Origin: Pedobacter ghigonis
GTDB lineage: Bacteria > Bacteroidota > Bacteroidia > Sphingobacteriales > Sphingobacteriaceae
Direction of reading: 5' to 3'
Length of the DNA: 64,000 nt
Assembly (NCBI RefSeq): GCF_903166585.1
Contig: NZ_CAESCM010000011.1
Span: forward strand, 80,204-144,203
Shown one piece after another: positions 40,605 to 49,532 of the stretch (its first letter is position 1; the number at the start of each line of letters is the position of its first letter). A program made the translations under genes and the position numbers. The notes beneath the pieces are model-generated. The model ran no database searches and was not told where the DNA came from. It saw only the letters and a list, made by a program, of their open reading frames with translations.

Positions 40605-41171
40605 ATGCCCAATACTAACATCACCAGGCACATCGAAGCCCTGATATTCTCATCTGTTCAAAGCATCGGCGTACAGGAGATTATACTGGCCTTAAATGCC
40701 GTTTTTAATACCGAACATATCGAAACCCAGATATTCGAAAGCATCGATCAGATCAGAGATAAATACAACCAGGATGATTTCGCAATAGAGCTTGTGTTTT
40801 TAAACAATGGCTATCAGTTTCTTACCAAAAAAGATTACCACGAAACGGTTAACCAGCTCCAGCTGCACCGTTTAAAGAAAAAGCTTAGTCAGGCCGCCAT
40901 GGAAACATTGGCCATCATCGCCTACCGCCAGCCCATTACCAAACTCGAGATCGAGCAAATCAGGGGTGTAAACTCCGATTACTCTGTTCAGCGCCTGCTC
41001 GAAAAAGAACTGATCAGTATCGATGGAAAAGCAGAAACTCCCGGCAGGCCCATACTTTACAGCACCAGCCCTTTATTTATGGATTATTTCAGTTTAAACA
41101 GTTTAAACCAACTTCCGCAGCTAAAAGACATCGTAAAAGAAGAAAATACTGTGGGCGAAAATGTTGAATAA
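40605..41171 (+). CDS. scpB: Segregation and condensation protein B
   Basis: A 188-residue ScpB, the winged-helix kleisin-associated subunit that helps the SMC-ScpA complex condense and separate chromosomes. The tandem winged helices are visible: HIEALIFSSVQSIGVQEIIL, then LSQAAMETLAIIAYRQPITK and the GVNSDYSVQRLLEKELI signature. I chose ATG 40605 over a frame that opens at 40536, since the upstream part overlaps the terminator hairpin and lacks similarity. ScpA is not in the window. Confidence 0.93.
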   Translation: MPNTNITRHIEALIFSSVQSIGVQEIILALNAVFNTEHIETQIFESIDQIRDKYNQDDFAIELVFLNNGYQFLTKKDYHETVNQLQLHRLKKKLSQAAMETLAIIAYRQPITKLEIEQIRGVNSDYSVQRLLEKELISIDGKAETPGRPILYSTSPLFMDYFSLNSLNQLPQLKDIVKEENTVGENVE

Positions 41172-41246
41172 ATAATTTATTTTCTTTGCTTCCAGATTGT
41201 TATTAAAAAAAGTTTTTTTGTAATTTTAAAGTATAAAAGCAATTTT

Positions 41247-41254
41247 TATTTTTG
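41247..41254 (+). promoter_or_regulatory. -7 box of the acidic small-protein gene
   Basis: TATTTTTG ends 4 nt before the ATG at 41259. It is the third such box this close to a start codon. Confidence 0.5.
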
Positions 41255-41258
41255 TGTT

Positions 41259-41453
41259 ATGAAAGCGCCAAAGAAACTCCCAGCAAAGCCGACTACCAAG
41301 AAACAGGTAGACGAAGATGATGATCTTGAAGATGACGATATTCAAACTACGAAAAAGAAGCCTCAAGACGATGATGACGACGATGATTTTGACATGCCGT
41401 TAGATGATCTTGATACCTTCGATAATTTCGATGACGACGACGACGATTATTAA
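41259..41453 (+). CDS. Small Asp-rich protein
   Basis: A 64-residue protein whose first third is basic (MKAPKKLPAKPTTKK) and the rest very acidic, with runs DEDDDLEDDD, QDDDDDDDFDMP and FDDDDDDY. It must be largely disordered, with a positive head and a strongly negative tail. I do not recognise a family beyond low-complexity acidic proteins. It has its own promoter box and a clear terminator at 41476-41510, which argues for a real gene. Possible roles are metal or basic-protein binding, e.g. a DNA-mimic or histone-chaperone-like function; this is speculation. Confidence 0.75.
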   Translation: MKAPKKLPAKPTTKKQVDEDDDLEDDDIQTTKKKPQDDDDDDDFDMPLDDLDTFDNFDDDDDDY

Positions 41454-41475
41454 TATTTAAAAAACATATATTTGA

Positions 41476-41510
41476 AAAAGCATCCTACCGCTTGGTTGGA
41501 TGCTTTTTTA
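41476..41510 (+). terminator. Terminator of the Asp-rich protein gene
   Basis: AAAAGCATCCTACC pairs with GGTtGGATGCTTTTTTA around CTTG-type loop bases. A long stem with a U-run, 23 nt after the stop. Confidence 0.92.
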
Positions 41511-41526
41511 ATTTTAAAATCTGTTC

Positions 41527-42645
41527 ATGCAAATTATACCAGTAAGTAGCCCATCTTTAAAAAAAGACTTTCTAAATACGCCCAAATTACTTTACAAAAA
41601 CGATAAAAACTGGATCTGTCCGCTGGATAGTGAAGTTGAAAATGTATTTAATCCTGATAAGAACACTTTTTTTACCCATGGTAAATGTACGCGCTGGGTT
41701 TTAAAAGATGATGCAGGAAAACTGATTGGCCGGGTTGCCGCTTTTATTAACGAAAAAAAGGCACACAACTACGAACAACCCACGGGTGGAATGGGCTTTT
41801 TTGAATGTATTGATGATGAGAAAGCGGCATTTCTACTGTTCGATACAGCAAAGGCATGGTTAACCAAAAACGGCATGAAAGCCATGGATGGCCCGATTAA
41901 TTTTGGCGAAAACGATAGTTTCTGGGGCTTACTGGTTGAGGGCTTTACCCCTCCTTCATTTGGCATGAACTATAATTTCCCCTACTATCAAAAATTCTTT
42001 GAACAGTACGGCTTCGTTACCGAATATGAACAACTCACCAACCACATTAACCTTACCATCCCCTTTCCTGAGCGTTTTACAAAAATTGCCAATTGGGTAA
42101 GAAATAAACCAGGCTATACTTTCGAATATTTCAGCAAGGCCAATTCAGAGAAATACATTAACGACCTGATGGAAATCTACAACGATGGCTGGCAGAATTT
42201 CGAAAACTTTGTGCCCATCAAAAAAGAAACGCTCGAAGAAAGCTTTAAAAGCATGGAACCGATTATGGATGAGCACTTAATTCAGTTTGCTTATTTTAAT
42301 GGTGAACCGGCTTCTTTTGTGGTGCTTATTCCGGATGCGAACCAGATGATTAAAGGTTTTGACGGAAAACTGGGCTTATTAGAGAAATTAAAGTTTGCTT
42401 ACAGGCGCTGGGTTGGCGTAACCCGTATGCGGGCCATTGTAATGGGTACAAAGCCTAAATTCCAGAAACATGGCCTGGAGTCGGTTCTTTTTATCCGCTT
42501 AGGCGAATATGTATTACCCAAGAACCAATATAAAGAACTGGAGTTAAGTTGGGTTGGCGATTTTAACGAACAAATGATTGCGATCCACAAAGCTACAGGC
42601 GCAACCTTTGGCAAAAAACACCTTACCATGCGGAAGGTATTTTAA
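41527..42645 (+). CDS. GNAT-like acyltransferase family protein (YghO-like)
   Basis: 372 residues resembling the N-acetyltransferase-like family of E. coli YghO. The N-terminal part has KDFLNTPKLLYKNDKNWICP and GRVAAFINEKKAHNYEQ, and then GFFECIDDEKAA and GPINFGENDSFWGLL. The C-terminal part (about 290-372) has the second GNAT-type fold with FQKHGLESVLFIRL. No known substrate. It starts right after a terminator and is followed by two repeat elements, so it is probably monocistronic. Confidence 0.78.
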   Translation: MQIIPVSSPSLKKDFLNTPKLLYKNDKNWICPLDSEVENVFNPDKNTFFTHGKCTRWVLKDDAGKLIGRVAAFINEKKAHNYEQPTGGMGFFECIDDEKAAFLLFDTAKAWLTKNGMKAMDGPINFGENDSFWGLLVEGFTPPSFGMNYNFPYYQKFFEQYGFVTEYEQLTNHINLTIPFPERFTKIANWVRNKPGYTFEYFSKANSEKYINDLMEIYNDGWQNFENFVPIKKETLEESFKSMEPIMDEHLIQFAYFNGEPASFVVLIPDANQMIKGFDGKLGLLEKLKFAYRRWVGVTRMRAIVMGTKPKFQKHGLESVLFIRLGEYVLPKNQYKELELSWVGDFNEQMIAIHKATGATFGKKHLTMRKVF

Positions 42646-42655
42646 TTTTAGCTAT

Positions 42656-42764
42656 CGTCATTTCGACTGAAGCGACCGATTTTTCAGCGGTTGTGGAATG
42701 GAGAAATCTATCTCAATATATTTTATAGATTTCTCTGTTTCGTTTCACTTCAGTAGAAATGACG
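42656..42764. repeat. GTCAT/ATGAC inverted-repeat element 4
   Basis: Perfect arms CGTCATTTC (42656-42664) and GAAATGACG (42756-42764). Inside, GAGAAATCTAT and ATAGATTTCTC also pair, so the whole element can fold into one long stem. It is closest in sequence to element 1 at 1472. Confidence 0.78.
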
Positions 42765-42825
42765 ACTTAGCTTTACAACGCAGTTCGTGACGTTGCGAAC
42801 CACACCGCACGAACCTAATATAAAC

Positions 42826-42948
42826 CTGTCATTCTGAACGCAGTGAAGAATCTGCCTCATATTTGCACAGGCCTAAATATTGCATCTACCTACATTTGCG
42901 TTTGGTGTACTATCGGTTAGGGATCCTTCGCTGCGCTCAGGATGACAG
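42826..42948. repeat. GTCAT/ATGAC inverted-repeat element 5
   Basis: Arms CTGTCAT (42826-42832) and ATGACAG (42942-42948), extended by TCTGA and TCAGG. The words AACGCAGTGAAG and CTTCGCTGCGCT inside are nearly complementary. Confidence 0.72.
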
Positions 42949-42972
42949 CAAAGGAATAATTAACGCAAATGC

Positions 42973-43000
42973 AAAGGTTCGTGGCGCACGAACCTTTTTT
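42973..43000 (+). terminator. Hairpin terminator between convergent genes
   Basis: AAAGGTTCGT pairs with ACGAACCTTTTTT around GGCGC. The U-run is on the plus strand, so it best ends transcription from the GNAT-like gene. It touches the EamA stop at 42999. Confidence 0.75.
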
Positions 43001-43928
43001 ACACACTTTTATACTTCGGTAAATTAATCAAAAGTACACTTCCTAAAATAATGGCCAGACCAACCACCTGTGTCACACCAATTACTTCGTTGGTAAAGGT
43101 TAAACTCAATAAAACAGCCACTACAGGATTAACGTAAGCGTAGGTACTCACCTGAGTAGCCGGACGTACCTTTAGTAACCATACATAAGCGCTAAAGGCA
43201 GCTATAGAGCCAAATAAAATTAGATAAACAATGGATAACCATGCATCCAGTGGAATAGCTGCCCAATCAAGCGTTTTAAATTCAGATTTAATGATACTAC
43301 CGGGTAAAAAAGCAACACTTGCCATCAACATTTGCCAGCCCGTATTTACCGAAACCGAACTGCCCGTTGTTGGATTGTATTTAGAGTAAAGTGATCCACC
43401 AGCCCAGGCAACCGGCCCGAAAACCAACAGCACCATACCGATAATTTGTAAATTACTTTGTGGCTTATCCAGCGCCTGTAAAAGCTGATTACCAAAAAGT
43501 AGGACCACTCCCAAAAAGCCAATTATCAATCCCGAAACAATGTACTTATTGCTTAAATTTTCTTTCCAGTGCGATTTATCCAGAATTACAAACCAGATTG
43601 CAGCCGAAGCCACCATAATAGCCACTAAACCGCTTGGAATAAACTGCTCTACCCAGATTACAATACCATTTCCCAACCCCAACATTAAAATACCGCTCAC
43701 TGTAGCAATCTTGATGGTTTTGAGGTTAAAAATATCTTCTCCCTTAAACTTACACCAGCCCAGCATTAAAACTCCGGCAATAAAAAACCTGATTACACCC
43801 AAAACAAAAGGTGGAAAACCGGCCAATGCCTTCTGGATAAAAAAATAGGTAGAGCCCCAAACTATATATACGATGGCAAATGCCAGGTAAACCATTACCG
43901 GCGATGCTTTTTTGTTTAAATCTGTCAT
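42999..43928 (-). CDS. EamA family (DMT superfamily) transporter
   Basis: A 309-residue inner-membrane exporter with ten predicted TM helices in two EamA repeats. The first repeat has VYIVWGSTYFFIQKALAGFPP and the second AAFSAYVWLLKVRPATQVSTYAYVNPVVAVLL, both signature stretches. It lies 4 nt after the Lrp/AsnC gene, so the pair is an operon; exporters paired with Lrp regulators often export amino acids, which is the likely substrate class here. Exact substrate unknown. Confidence 0.9.
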   Translation of the reverse strand: MTDLNKKASPVMVYLAFAIVYIVWGSTYFFIQKALAGFPPFVLGVIRFFIAGVLMLGWCKFKGEDIFNLKTIKIATVSGILMLGLGNGIVIWVEQFIPSGLVAIMVASAAIWFVILDKSHWKENLSNKYIVSGLIIGFLGVVLLFGNQLLQALDKPQSNLQIIGMVLLVFGPVAWAGGSLYSKYNPTTGSSVSVNTGWQMLMASVAFLPGSIIKSEFKTLDWAAIPLDAWLSIVYLILFGSIAAFSAYVWLLKVRPATQVSTYAYVNPVVAVLLSLTFTNEVIGVTQVVGLAIILGSVLLINLPKYKSV

Positions 43929-43932
43929 GATG

Positions 43933-44412
43933 TTATTTTTCTGGGATTACTAATTTTTGCTGTTCTTTTACCGTTTCTAACACGATGGTAGTTTTAACGG
44001 AAAGAATATTGGGTACCTTGCTAAACGAGTCGCGCAGTAAAGCCATCAGTGAAGCTGAATCAGCCGTTCGCACTTTAACCAGGAAACAATCATCGCCTGC
44101 TATTACATGCACCTCCTGCACATCCGGAATTTTAGCCAGCTCGTTTGCCGTATCGCTGCAGCCTAAACTTTGCGATGATTTTAAAGAAATAAAAGCCAGT
44201 AATTTTAAACCTACTGCATCCGGATTGATCCGCGCATTGTACTGCGTAATGACATTTTTCTTTTCAAGTTTCTTTACCCGCTCCAGCACAGCTGATGGAA
44301 CCAGCTCAAGTGCCTTTGCTAAATCGACATTAGAAATACGGGCGTTATCCTGCATTAATCTGAGGATAGCGAGATCGATATGATCTAGACTAAAATTGTT
44401 TTCCGTTACCAT
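43933..44412 (-). CDS. Lrp/AsnC family transcriptional regulator
   Basis: A 159-residue amino-acid-responsive regulator. N-terminal helix-turn-helix (about 8-60: LDHIDLAILRLMQDNARISN, then DLAKALELVPSAVLERVKKL) and C-terminal RAM ligand domain (about 75-150: DVQEVHVIAGDDCFLVKVRT). It is the first gene of the operon with the EamA exporter and likely controls it. An AT-rich, near-palindromic stretch lies upstream, but no defined operator was found. Confidence 0.93.
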   Translation of the reverse strand: MVTENNFSLDHIDLAILRLMQDNARISNVDLAKALELVPSAVLERVKKLEKKNVITQYNARINPDAVGLKLLAFISLKSSQSLGCSDTANELAKIPDVQEVHVIAGDDCFLVKVRTADSASLMALLRDSFSKVPNILSVKTTIVLETVKEQQKLVIPEK

Positions 44413-44521
44413 ATCATAAAACTACAAACATTTAGAATAAAAATCATTATTAATTAATAAAAAATGAATTTTATTCAGAATAATAATTTTAATATGACAA
44501 ATAGTCGAAATAAAACAAGTT

Positions 44522-44839
44522 TTACATCCCCAGTTTATCGTATAAATCAATTACCTTTTTACGGAGTTTATTGATTTCTTCATCTTTTTCCATCAGTTCT
44601 TTTTTTAGCATAGCCAGCTCTTCTGCTGAATCAGGGGCTGCAGACAACCCAAGCAACTGAGCTACAGGAACTTTAAAAACTTTTGAAATTTGTTGTAAAC
44701 GGGAAATATTCAGGTCGGTTTGACCTGTTTCGATTTTACAAAAAGCCGGAGTAGAGATATTCAGTTTCTTAGCTGCATCGGCCTGACTTAAATTTAACGT
44801 CAGCCTGCATTGCTTAATGTTGTCTCCTACGCTTTTCAT
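44522..44839 (-). CDS. XRE-family helix-turn-helix regulator with C-terminal coiled coil
   Basis: 105 residues. The HTH_XRE domain (about 5-62) contains IKQCRLTLNLSQADAAKKLN and TPAFCKIETGQTDLNISRLQ, all family positions filled. Residues 70-100 form a coiled coil (ELAMLKKELMEKDEEINKLR), which probably mediates dimer contact. No toxin gene or partner is adjacent. A long hairpin (44903-44942) lies 64 nt upstream. Target genes unknown; such small regulators are often autoregulatory. Confidence 0.88.
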   Translation of the reverse strand: MKSVGDNIKQCRLTLNLSQADAAKKLNISTPAFCKIETGQTDLNISRLQQISKVFKVPVAQLLGLSAAPDSAEELAMLKKELMEKDEEINKLRKKVIDLYDKLGM

Positions 44840-44902
44840 GTCTTTTAGATTTGAGATATTAGATTTGAGACTGGAGAAGCTACCTGATACATAAGATAAT
44901 AT

Positions 44903-44942
44903 GAGATGTGAGAAGCAGGATCAATCTTGCATCTCACATCTC
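44903..44942. repeat. Perfect 11-bp inverted repeat
   Basis: GAGATGTGAGA (44903-44913) and TCTCACATCTC (44932-44942), with further GCA/TGC pairing in the 18-nt loop. It lies between the mpl and XRE genes and begins 5 nt after the mpl stop on the minus strand. It may end the mpl transcript, but there is no U-run. The preceding 50 nt are made of AGATTTGAGA-like words. Confidence 0.6.
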
Positions 44943-44946
44943 AAAT

Positions 44947-46299
44947 CTATTTTTCTAATGCAGCTGCCAGCTCAGGCAAATCAAAACCGGCGTAATTACC
45001 CGAACTCATCATTAATAAGTTGGTATCGGTATAATGCAGGCTCAGTAAATAGGCCTTTAATTTTGCAGCATCATTAAAAAATTTCAGTTTTGGATTTTGG
45101 AAGGCACTTTGCACATCATCTTCTGAAAATGGTACCATCTGCTTCTGCTCAAAGGATTTTATATCGATAAACACAATGGCATCATCGGCTTTATCCATAG
45201 CACCCGCATATTCTTTTAAAAAATCTTTATTCAGACTACTAAAAGTATGTAATTCGATACAGGCAACCAGTTTACGATTGGTAAATTGTGTTTTAACGGC
45301 ATCAATCGTAGCTTTTAATTTCGATGGCGAATGGGCAAAATCTTTGTACACATTGGTCGAAGCATCGGCCGAAATAACCTCCAAACGTTTTGCAGCTCCG
45401 GTAAACGAGGAAATGGCTGTATTAAATGCAGCTTCGTCTATTTCCAGTTGTGCACATACTAATCTGGCAGCGTTTAGGTTCATTAAATTATGGTCGCCAA
45501 AAACTTTTAAAGCTGTGTTTTCAGGAAGCAGGTAAGTTATCCCCTCCTTAATTTCATGCTCAGGAATGGCGTAACTGATTTTATTTACCTTAGCCTTTGA
45601 ACGACTTACAATCTCGTTTAAATCGGCATCAGCTTCACAATAAATCAAGGTACCGTTTTCTTCAATCGTATCGATAAATTTATCAAACTGCGCGGTGTAA
45701 TCGGCGTATGTAGGAAAAACATTGATATGATCCCATGCAATACCGCTAATTACCGCAACATTGGCTTTATAGAGATGAAATTTAGGTCTTCTATCAATCG
45801 GCGACGATAAATACTCATCTCCTTCAATAATCATTACCGGGGCTTCTGCTGTTACTTTCACCATCGTTTCGAAACCGGCCAGCTGCGCACCTACCAGGTA
45901 ATCGAAATCGCGGTTATAGTAATTCAACACATGTAAAATCATGCTGGTAATGGTTGTTTTACCATGACTACCGCCAATAACTACACGCAATTTATTTTTG
46001 CTCTGTTCGTAAATGTATTCAGGATATGAATAGATTTTAACACCCAGTTCCTGTGCTCTCAATAATTCAGGATTATCAATCCGGGCATGCATTCCCAAAA
46101 TAACCGCTTCCAAATCGCTGGTAATGCGGCTATCGTCCCAGCCCATTTCGGCAGGTAACAAGCCATATTTATCCAAACGGGATTTCGCAGGCTCAAAAAT
46201 CACATCATCCGAACCAGTAATCTGATAACCTTTTTTATGCAGGGCAATAGCCAGATTGTGCATCGCACTTCCACCAATTGCAATAAAATGTATACGCAT
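44947..46299 (-). CDS. mpl: UDP-N-acetylmuramate:L-Ala-gamma-D-Glu-meso-DAP ligase
   Basis: A 450-residue Mur-ligase-family enzyme that joins recycled murein tripeptide to UDP-MurNAc in the cytoplasm. The N-terminal Rossmann segment HFIAIGGSAMHNLAIALHKK, the ATP loop GGSHGKTTITSM, the AQLAGFET region and the C-terminal HSPSKLKATIDAVK fit Mpl better than MurC, which usually has a different start. Length matches. It is followed by an XRE gene and preceded by prmA on the same strand, but gaps suggest separate units. Confidence 0.92.
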   Translation of the reverse strand: MRIHFIAIGGSAMHNLAIALHKKGYQITGSDDVIFEPAKSRLDKYGLLPAEMGWDDSRITSDLEAVILGMHARIDNPELLRAQELGVKIYSYPEYIYEQSKNKLRVVIGGSHGKTTITSMILHVLNYYNRDFDYLVGAQLAGFETMVKVTAEAPVMIIEGDEYLSSPIDRRPKFHLYKANVAVISGIAWDHINVFPTYADYTAQFDKFIDTIEENGTLIYCEADADLNEIVSRSKAKVNKISYAIPEHEIKEGITYLLPENTALKVFGDHNLMNLNAARLVCAQLEIDEAAFNTAISSFTGAAKRLEVISADASTNVYKDFAHSPSKLKATIDAVKTQFTNRKLVACIELHTFSSLNKDFLKEYAGAMDKADDAIVFIDIKSFEQKQMVPFSEDDVQSAFQNPKLKFFNDAAKLKAYLLSLHYTDTNLLMMSSGNYAGFDLPELAAALEK

Positions 46300-46389
46300 A
46301 CAAATAAATTTTGAATGACAGAATTAAAGAATGAGTGGACATCAACGTTGCAACATATTCAATCCTTCACTTATTCAAAATTCAAATCA

Positions 46390-47229
46390 TTATTTTTTTT
46401 CAAACTGTGCCGCAACCCACTCACCATTTTGCTTATGGTCGATATATTTAATATCATATTTAGCGCATTCGGCAGTGATCATACTTAAATCCGGATCGAG
46501 ATAAAAACCGCTGAAGAAAATCTTACCACCTGGTTTCAATACTTCGGCGTAACGGTGAATCTGATCCAAAAGGATATTCCTGTTGATGTTGGCAAAAATA
46601 ATATCGTATGCTTCATCCGGAATCACTTCTTTACTGCCGCAGAGTGCTGTTAAATTATCTACGTGGTTAAGCGCAGCATTTTCTATCGTACTTTGATAAC
46701 AAATATCATCATAATCGATAGCCACAAGACTCTTTGCACCTAACTTAGCTGCAAGAATAGCCAAAATAGCAGTGCCACAACCCATATCTAAAACGGCTTT
46801 ATCTTTTACATCGGCTGCCAGAATGTACTGCATCACCATCGTTGTAGTTTGGTGGTGACCGGTACCGAACGACATTTTCGGATCGATTACGATTTCGTAA
46901 GGAAAAGATGGTTGTGGCTCATGAAAAGTTGCCCTAACATAACACACATCATCAATTACCAGCGGACTGAAATTTTTCTCCCATTCGGCATTCCAGTTTT
47001 CATCGGCAACATCTTCTAAAGTATAATCTGTTGTAAATTCATCACTATAATTGGCCAGCAAATCTTTCAGATTCTGCTCGTTAAAATTATCTTTTATTAC
47101 GAATGCCGTAAAACCACCCTCACTATCTTCGAAAGTATCGAAGCCTAAATCGGCAAGATCACTAATAAGTAAATCCTGCTGATAATCTTCGATACTTTTG
47201 AATGTAAATATTGCTTTTGTGTATTGCAT
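46390..47229 (-). CDS. prmA: Ribosomal protein L11 methyltransferase
   Basis: A 279-residue SAM-dependent methyltransferase that trimethylates L11. The N-terminal substrate-binding domain (1-~110) ends in ENWNAEWEKNFSPL. The Rossmann domain has IDPKMSFGTGHHQTT, the SAM motif DMGCGTAILAILAA and FANINRNILL, all typical. Its ATG overlaps the tpiA stop by one base (TAATG), so it is translationally coupled. Confidence 0.95.
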   Translation of the reverse strand: MQYTKAIFTFKSIEDYQQDLLISDLADLGFDTFEDSEGGFTAFVIKDNFNEQNLKDLLANYSDEFTTDYTLEDVADENWNAEWEKNFSPLVIDDVCYVRATFHEPQPSFPYEIVIDPKMSFGTGHHQTTTMVMQYILAADVKDKAVLDMGCGTAILAILAAKLGAKSLVAIDYDDICYQSTIENAALNHVDNLTALCGSKEVIPDEAYDIIFANINRNILLDQIHRYAEVLKPGGKIFFSGFYLDPDLSMITAECAKYDIKYIDHKQNGEWVAAQFEKK

Positions 47230-47990
47230 TAGCTGTTTAATGCTTTAATGATATCTGTAAAATCGCGCGATTTTAATGATGCACCACCAATAAGGCCACC
47301 ATCAATATCTTTTTGAGCAAATAAGCTCGCTGCGTTACCCGGGTTACAGCTTCCGCCGTACAAAATAGTTGTATCATCAGCCACGTTGAAACCATATTTT
47401 GCATGAATTTCGCTACGAATGAAAGCATGAATATCTTGCGCCTGCTCTGGTGAAGCGGTTAAACCTGTACCAATAGCCCAAACCGGCTCGTAAGCGATTA
47501 CAATTTTCTTAAAATCTTCTTCAGTTAAACCGAAAATACCTTCTACCAATTGTTTTTTTAATACTTCGTAATAACTTCCGTTGTTACGCTCATCTAAAGT
47601 TTCGCCGATACAAAAAATCGGTGTTAAGCCGTTGGCTAAAGCAACTTTAGTTTTTTCTGCCAATAAAGCATCGCTTTCAGCAAAATACTGTCTGCGCTCT
47701 GAGTGACCTAAAATAACATATTCTGCACCAACAGATTTAACCATTTTGGCAGAAGTTTCGCCTGTGTAAGCACCACTTTCTTTATCGCTGATATTCTGAG
47801 CGCCAATTTTAACATCATTACCACCCAATTTTGCCAGGCTGTTTAAATGGATAAACGGTGAACAAATGATCGCTAACTGATCGCCTTTGCGCTCATCTCT
47901 AACCATATTTACGATTTCACTGAACAACGAAACACCTTCGTTATAATCTAAGTTCATTTTCCAGTTACCGGCAACAATCTTTTTTCTCAT
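47229..47990 (-). CDS. tpiA: Triosephosphate isomerase
   Basis: A 253-residue glycolytic TIM barrel that interconverts dihydroxyacetone phosphate and glyceraldehyde 3-phosphate. Catalytic residues are in place: Lys in NWKMN (about 10-14), His in GHSERR, Glu in [11 protein letters not shown]. The phosphate loop GGSCNPGNA and GGLIGGASL follow. It is the first gene of tpiA-prmA with a one-base overlap, an arrangement common in this group. Confidence 0.98.
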   Translation of the reverse strand: MRKKIVAGNWKMNLDYNEGVSLFSEIVNMVRDERKGDQLAIICSPFIHLNSLAKLGGNDVKIGAQNISDKESGAYTGETSAKMVKSVGAEYVILGHSERRQYFAESDALLAEKTKVALANGLTPIFCIGETLDERNNGSYYEVLKKQLVEGIFGLTEEDFKKIVIAYEPVWAIGTGLTASPEQAQDIHAFIRSEIHAKYGFNVADDTTILYGGSCNPGNAASLFAQKDIDGGLIGGASLKSRDFTDIIKALNS

Positions 47991-48038
47991 TTTGTATTAT
48001 TTAATGGTTGGTTGATCTTTTACAGATCAGGTTTTATA

Positions 48039-49211
48039 TTAAAATCGTCTATACGATTCGGTTAATTCAAATACTTTTATCAGGATGTTTTTTTCTACCT
48101 CATTAAAGGCCACATCTTTTCTTGCAAACACCTTTTCGGTTGTTTCGAACATTTTATGCAATTTATAAGCCTCGAAACCAGCAGCACCACCCCAACTAAA
48201 ATCGGCAATGTGGTGTGGCGGAAAACCCGCACCAAAAATGTTAGCTCCTATTCCGACTACAGTGCCTGTGTTAAACATGGTATTAATGCCGCTTTTGGCA
48301 TGATCGCCCATAATTAACCCGCAAAACTGCAGGTTGGTATTGCGCAATTTTTCGCTCTCGTAATCGTAAAGCTTTACTTCGGCGTAGTTATTTTTTAAAT
48401 TAGAATTGTTGGTATCGGCACCAATGTTGCACCACTCGCCCATAACCGAATTACCCAGATAACCTTCGTGTCCTTTAGCTGAGTTACCCCAGATTACGGC
48501 GTTATTAATTTCGCCTCCGGCACGGCTGTTCGGACCAATGGTAGTACCCGAATATATTTTAGCTCCCATTTTTACCGATGAATTTTCGCAAAGGGCAAAA
48601 GAGCCTCGTATTAAACTGCCTTCCCAAACTTCGGCATTTTTACCGATATAAATGGGGCCGTAACCACTATTCAGTACGCTACACTCTACCTTAGCGCCTT
48701 CTTCCAGAAAAATATCGTTCCCCAACAACTGATTGGTACTGCTTATTTTTGCCGAAGTACGACCTTCGGTTAACAACTTAAAATCTTTTCTGATCTCGGC
48801 AGGGTTATTCCCAAAAATATGCTCGGGGTAGCTAATTCTGGTAAAACCTAATTGATAATCAACCGGTTTTAACACTTTTTGAGCCTGCTGATAAGTTAAT
48901 ACCTCGTTATTACTAAAAGCCAAAACAACATCGCCAGCCAATAATACTTCACCGCTTTTAAGCGCAGTAATGGCATCAAGCAAATCATCATCAGGGCAAA
49001 CCGATCCGTTTATAAACAAACTTGCGTTAGATTTTGGAGCGAATTTTACAGAGAGGTAATCCTGGGTTTGAAAGCCAAAGTCAGCTTTTAAGTATTTCGC
49101 CCATTTTTCGGCAATGGTTAAAATACCAATGCGCAAATCGGCCACAGGCCTGGTAAACGTAAGCGGACGTAAAGACATCCAGCTGGCATCATCAAAAAGA
49201 TTGATTGTCAT
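48039..49211 (-). CDS. GlmU-like sugar nucleotidyltransferase
   Basis: A 390-residue protein with a short nucleotidyltransferase-like N-terminal domain and a left-handed beta-helix acyl/uridyltransferase domain. The N-terminus (TINLFDDASWMSLRPLTFTR) matches a Bacteroidota GlmU-related family. Later hexapeptide repeats include GNDIFLEEGAKVECSVLN, AEVWEGSLIRGSFALCEN and GANIFGAGFPPHHI. It lacks a clear pyrophosphorylase GxGTRM signature, so it may be a divergent or degenerate enzyme. I chose ATG 49211 because the 13-codon upstream extension would run through the rpmE2 terminator. Confidence 0.8.
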   Translation of the reverse strand: MTINLFDDASWMSLRPLTFTRPVADLRIGILTIAEKWAKYLKADFGFQTQDYLSVKFAPKSNASLFINGSVCPDDDLLDAITALKSGEVLLAGDVVLAFSNNEVLTYQQAQKVLKPVDYQLGFTRISYPEHIFGNNPAEIRKDFKLLTEGRTSAKISSTNQLLGNDIFLEEGAKVECSVLNSGYGPIYIGKNAEVWEGSLIRGSFALCENSSVKMGAKIYSGTTIGPNSRAGGEINNAVIWGNSAKGHEGYLGNSVMGEWCNIGADTNNSNLKNNYAEVKLYDYESEKLRNTNLQFCGLIMGDHAKSGINTMFNTGTVVGIGANIFGAGFPPHHIADFSWGGAAGFEAYKLHKMFETTEKVFARKDVAFNEVEKNILIKVFELTESYRRF

Positions 49212-49227
49212 AAGCAACAAAAATAAA

Positions 49228-49261
49228 AAAAGTCCCGATGCTTTTGGCAAAGGGACTTTAA
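49228..49261 (-). terminator. Terminator of rpmE2
   Basis: AAAGTCCC pairs with GGGACTTT, and on the minus strand the stem ends in a U-rich run (TTTTTTTATT). It lies about 23 nt after the rpmE2 stop. Confidence 0.88.
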
Positions 49262-49283
49262 AAAATGCTTTTTGTTGCTAAAA

Positions 49284-49532
49284 TTATTTCTTAGCGTAAC
49301 GGTTTTTGAATTTGTCGATGCGTCCTGCAGTATCAACCAATTTCATTTTACCAGTATAAAAAGGGTGTGAAGTGTGAGAGATCTCTAATTTATAAAGAGG
49401 ATACTCATTACCATCTTCCCATTTAATAGTTTCTTTAGTATCTACGCAAGATTTTGTTAAGAAAGCATATTCGTTAGACATGTCTTTAAAAACAACTGGT
49501 CTGTAGCTTGTTGGGTGCAAATCTTTTTTCAT
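49284..49532 (-). CDS. rpmE2: 50S ribosomal protein L31 type B
   Basis: 82 residues. The start [17 protein letters not shown] and the segment [20 protein letters not shown] are those of type B L31, which lacks the zinc-binding CxxC of type A. The protein associates with the central protuberance of the large subunit. I took ATG 49532; the longer frame starting 22 codons upstream overlaps the leader. It is monocistronic with a strong terminator. Confidence 0.97.
   Translation of the reverse strand: MKKDLHPTSYRPVVFKDMSNEYAFLTKSCVDTKETIKWEDGNEYPLYKLEISHTSHPFYTGKMKLVDTAGRIDKFKNRYAKK

Larger units (their letters stand above)
42646..42998. other. 353-nt intergenic region made of repeat elements
   Basis: Two GTCAT/ATGAC elements (42656-42764 and 42826-42948) and an ACGAAC-type hairpin fill this gap between convergent genes. 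No ORF or promoter is obvious. Confidence 0.6.
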
